This document shows positions 61,819 through 64,000 of a DNA stretch of 64,000 nucleotides, in pieces (within the stretch, counting starts at the first letter, position 1; each line of letters opens with the position of its first letter). Location of the stretch: the NCBI GenBank assembly GCA_966211815.1, contig CBIHOD010000004.1:62001-126000 (forward strand). The letters are read 5' to 3'. The notes beneath the pieces are model-generated. The model saw only the letters and a list, made by a program, of their open reading frames with translations, made no database searches and was not told the origin of the DNA. Both the position numbers and the translations under genes were made by a program. The DNA comes from JANPCX01 sp966211815 (GTDB lineage: Bacteria > Pseudomonadota > Gammaproteobacteria > Burkholderiales > Burkholderiaceae_C).

Positions 61819-62387
61819 AACGCCCGCCCCGGCTGCGCGGCGCCTGCGGCGCGCTCGCGCTGGCCGCGGGCTTGCTGGCCCCCGGCCCCGGCCGGGCCCA
61901 GGTGGCCGGCGACGCCGAGGAATACCAGGTGAAGGCCGCGTTCGTCTACAAATTCGCGGCTTATGTCGAATGGCCCGAAGGCGCGCTCGAACCGCCGGAG
62001 GCGCCGTTCACCGTCGGCGTCGTCGGCTCCGACACCCTGGCCGAGGAGCTGTCGCGCATCGTGGGCGATCGCCGGATCAACGGCCGGGCGGTGGCCGTGA
62101 GGAAACTCGCCCTGGGCGAGCCGCTGGCGGGCGTGCGCATGCTTTTCATCGGCCAGTCGCAGGCGCCGCGCGACGGGCAACTGCGGCAGTGGGCGCAGAA
62201 GCGGCCGCTGCTGATCGTGGCCGAGTCCGAAGGCATGCTGGAACGGGGCGCCATGATCAACTTCGTCGTCGCCGGCCGGCGCGTGCGCTTCGACATCGCG
62301 CTGGACGCGGTGGAGAGAAGCGGCCTGAGGCTGAGTTCGCGCCTGCTGGCCGTGGCGCGGAAGGTCACCACCGCGGGGGCGCCGTGA
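61806..62387 (+). CDS. YfiR family periplasmic protein
   Basis: 193-residue secreted protein of the YfiR (DUF4154) family. Signal peptide 1-31 (ACGALALAAGLLAPGPGRAQ). The mature part opens QVKAAFVYKFAAYVEWPEGAL, the family hallmark, and ends VVAGRRVRFDIALDAVERSGLRLSSRLLAVARKV. In Pseudomonas, YfiR binds the periplasmic domain of the diguanylate cyclase YfiN and represses it until YfiB sequesters it. Here the neighbour with a YfiN-like sensor domain is a histidine kinase, so the likely partner differs. It overlaps the receptor gene by 13 bases and the kinase gene by four. Confidence 0.92.
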   Translation: MVALKRPPRLRGACGALALAAGLLAPGPGRAQVAGDAEEYQVKAAFVYKFAAYVEWPEGALEPPEAPFTVGVVGSDTLAEELSRIVGDRRINGRAVAVRKLALGEPLAGVRMLFIGQSQAPRDGQLRQWAQKRPLLIVAESEGMLERGAMINFVVAGRRVRFDIALDAVERSGLRLSSRLLAVARKVTTAGAP

Positions 62388-63910
62388 AAGCCTGGTCGAT
62401 CCGCGGCTCCATCCGTTCCAAGTTCACGCTGGTCGTGCTGGCGGCGACCCTGTCGGCGTTGGCCGTGGCCGGCGCCGCCCTGGTTTTCTATGACCTGCGC
62501 ACCTATCAGCGGCAATGGGCCGACGACCTGCTCGCTCAGGCGGAAATACTGGGCCGCGCCAGCGCCGCGGCGCTGTCCTTCGACGACCCGAAATCAGCCG
62601 GAGAGAACCTGGCGCTGCTCAAGGCCCTGCCCCGCGTGCGGGACGGTGCCATCTACAACGCCAGGGGCCGCCGGGTCGCCGAATACCGCGCCGGCGGCGC
62701 GTCCGGCCCGGCGCTGCCCGACCTGCCCGGGCCCGACGGCGCCGAACCGCGCGGCGACGAACTCGCCGTGTTCCAGCGCGTCGTCGAGAACGGCGAGATC
62801 GTCGGGACCGTCTACCTGCGCGCGGACACCGGGGCGACCGAGCGCATGCTCCGCTACCTCGGCATCTTCGGCGCCGTGATGGCGCTCAGCCTGGTCGTGG
62901 CGACGGCGGTGTCCACCTGGCTTCAAGCCGCCCTCACGCAACCCCTGATGGCCGTGACCGGCGTGGCGCGCCAGGTGATCGCGCGGCGGGATTTCTCGCT
63001 GCGCGTGCGCAAGACCACCGAAGACGAGATCGGGGTGCTGGTGGACGCCTTCAACGACATGCTGGCCGAACTCGGCCGGCGCGCCGAGGCGATCGAGGCG
63101 TCCAACGCCTCCCTGGCCCACGAGATGGCGGAGCGGCGGCGCGCGGACGAAGAACTGCGCAACCTCAACGCGGAGCTGGAGCGCCGCGTCGAGGCACGCA
63201 CCCTGCAACTGGAGACCACCAACAAAGAGCTGGAGAGCTTCAGCTACTCGGTCTCGCACGACCTGCGGGCCCCGCTGCGCGGCATCATGGGTTTCGCCGA
63301 GGCGATCCTGGAGGACCATGCCGACGAGATGAGCGAGGAGGCGCGGCGCAAGGTCGGCATCGTGCAGAAAGAGGGCCGCCGGATGACGGTGCTGATCGAC
63401 GAGCTGCTGGCCTTTTCCCGCCTGGGTCGCAAGGCGCTGCAATTCGTGCCCCTGGACATGGCCTCGCTCGCGACCGCCGCCTGGGAGGCCCTCAAGGACA
63501 GCCAGGCGTCCGGCCGCGTCGATTTCGAGGTCGGCGCGCTGCCGGCCACCCAAGGCGACAAGGTGCTGCTCGGCCAGGTGTGGGCCAACCTTCTCTCCAA
63601 CGCCGTGAAGTTCAGCGCCAAGGTGGAGCGGCCGCGGGTCACCGTCAGCGCCATCACCGACGCGAAGGAACACATCTACTTCGTACGCGACAACGGCGCC
63701 GGGTTCAACCCCAAATACCAGTCCAAGCTCTTCGGGGTTTTCCAGCGCCTGCACGACGGCAACCAGTTCCCCGGCACCGGGGTAGGGCTGGCGCTGGTGC
63801 AGCGCATCGTCAACCGCCACGGCGGCAGGGTCTGGGCCGAGGGCGCGCCGGGCCAGGGCGCCACCTTCTATTTCAGCCTACCCAGGGAGACCGACGATGG
63901 AAGTGTTTGA
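62384..63910 (+). CDS. sensor histidine kinase with CHASE8-like periplasmic domain
   Basis: 508-residue membrane kinase. Membrane helices at 15-37 and 158-180 flank a periplasmic domain whose LLAQAEILGRASAAALSFDDPKSA and NLALLKALPRVRDGAIYNARGRRVAEYRAG stretches resemble the CHASE8 domain of YfiN. HAMP follows (181-234), then a coiled coil (235-285), and a HisKA domain with phospho-acceptor His292 (SYSVSHDLRAPLRG). The ATPase domain has ANLLSNAVKFS, VRDNGAGF and GTGVGLALVQRIV. The start is GTG overlapping the yfiR-type stop. Its cognate regulator is encoded next, overlapping by 14 bases. Confidence 0.92.
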   Translation: MKAWSIRGSIRSKFTLVVLAATLSALAVAGAALVFYDLRTYQRQWADDLLAQAEILGRASAAALSFDDPKSAGENLALLKALPRVRDGAIYNARGRRVAEYRAGGASGPALPDLPGPDGAEPRGDELAVFQRVVENGEIVGTVYLRADTGATERMLRYLGIFGAVMALSLVVATAVSTWLQAALTQPLMAVTGVARQVIARRDFSLRVRKTTEDEIGVLVDAFNDMLAELGRRAEAIEASNASLAHEMAERRRADEELRNLNAELERRVEARTLQLETTNKELESFSYSVSHDLRAPLRGIMGFAEAILEDHADEMSEEARRKVGIVQKEGRRMTVLIDELLAFSRLGRKALQFVPLDMASLATAAWEALKDSQASGRVDFEVGALPATQGDKVLLGQVWANLLSNAVKFSAKVERPRVTVSAITDAKEHIYFVRDNGAGFNPKYQSKLFGVFQRLHDGNQFPGTGVGLALVQRIVNRHGGRVWAEGAPGQGATFYFSLPRETDDGSV

Positions 63911-64000
63911 GCAAGTGGAAATCCTGCTGGTCGAGGACAGCCCCCATGACGCCGAACTCACGATGCGGGCGTTCAAGAAAGGCGGGCTGGCCAACCAGCT
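63897..64000 (+). CDS. response regulator receiver protein (3' end outside window)
   Basis: Start of a response regulator, 34 residues visible: the opening VEILLVEDSPHDAELTMRAF carries the acidic pocket (Glu-Asp) of a receiver domain, and FKKGGLANQ continues helix 1. It resembles the receiver of the protein encoded at 57305 and CheY-like regulators of the Rcp1 type that lack an output domain. It overlaps the kinase gene by 14 bases, so it is its probable partner. Whether a further domain follows cannot be seen. Confidence 0.85.
   Translation, partial: MEVFEQVEILLVEDSPHDAELTMRAFKKGGLANQ

Noticed and set aside
1..64000. CRISPR arrays, rRNA and tRNA genes
   Set aside because: No regularly spaced repeats were seen; the only tandem repeat is the coding hexamer at 25545-25628. 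No sequence with tRNA or rRNA features was recognised.

Overview
High-GC, gene-dense bacterial chromosome segment. The gene content (paired aat-bpt, a high-potential iron-sulfur protein, BamC next to dapA, ComEC, a DUF7931-type gene) together with dispersed repeats of the TTCGACAAGCTCAGC type points to Burkholderiales, probably Comamonadaceae. No phage, insertion sequence, CRISPR array, rRNA or tRNA gene was recognised. Most of the window is ordinary core chromosome with accessory stretches.

Layout. 1-7.3 kb: gamma-carbonic-anhydrase-like protein (cut by the window edge), DUF455 ferritin-like protein, YvbH-like PH protein, an amino-acid ABC transporter half-set (binding protein and permease, no ATPase), MarC, an MscS channel and a histone-deacetylase-family protein whose gene carries a 109-base run of only G and C that is probably an artefact. 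7.3-14 kb: a MoxR / DUF58 / TgpA set interrupted by a less GC-rich insert (NTF2-like protein, divergent LysR regulator with a clear dyad operator, a hemolysin III remnant, a VF530 gene). 14-17.7 kb: MltB, the N-end-rule transferases Aat and Bpt, a small zinc-ribbon protein and a HiPIP. 17.7-27.8 kb: a ten-kilobase, all-minus-strand cluster of two circularly permuted ATP-grasp proteins, two alpha-E domains (one fused), and two transglutaminase-fold proteins (one with DUF2126). This is a predicted peptide or amide synthesis and modification system of unknown product. 27.9-48.3 kb: ComEC, RidA, DsbB, ParC-GNAT-ParE, an MFS transporter, DapA, BamC, an Ala-rich lipoprotein with an operator-rich promoter, a JmjC-type ribosomal oxygenase, an FKBP isomerase, Dut, CoaBC and small proteins. 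48.6-56.9 kb: a soluble double-cache/CheW protein, a hydrolase, an M48 protease and AlaS.

57.3-64.0 kb holds the most interesting unit: a tightly overlapping operon encoding a REC-PAS-GAF-GGDEF-EAL protein with a degenerate GGDEF site, a TonB-dependent outer-membrane receptor, a YfiR-family periplasmic protein, a histidine kinase with a YfiN/CHASE8-like periplasmic domain, and a response regulator cut by the window end. In the classical YfiBNR system YfiR restrains the diguanylate cyclase YfiN. Here the sensor half appears attached to a histidine kinase and the outer-membrane partner is a TonB receptor, suggesting a re-wired envelope-to-c-di-GMP route.

Functions are assigned by reading translated sequence by eye; no database search was run. 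Start sites are chosen from Shine-Dalgarno-like sequences and gene overlaps.
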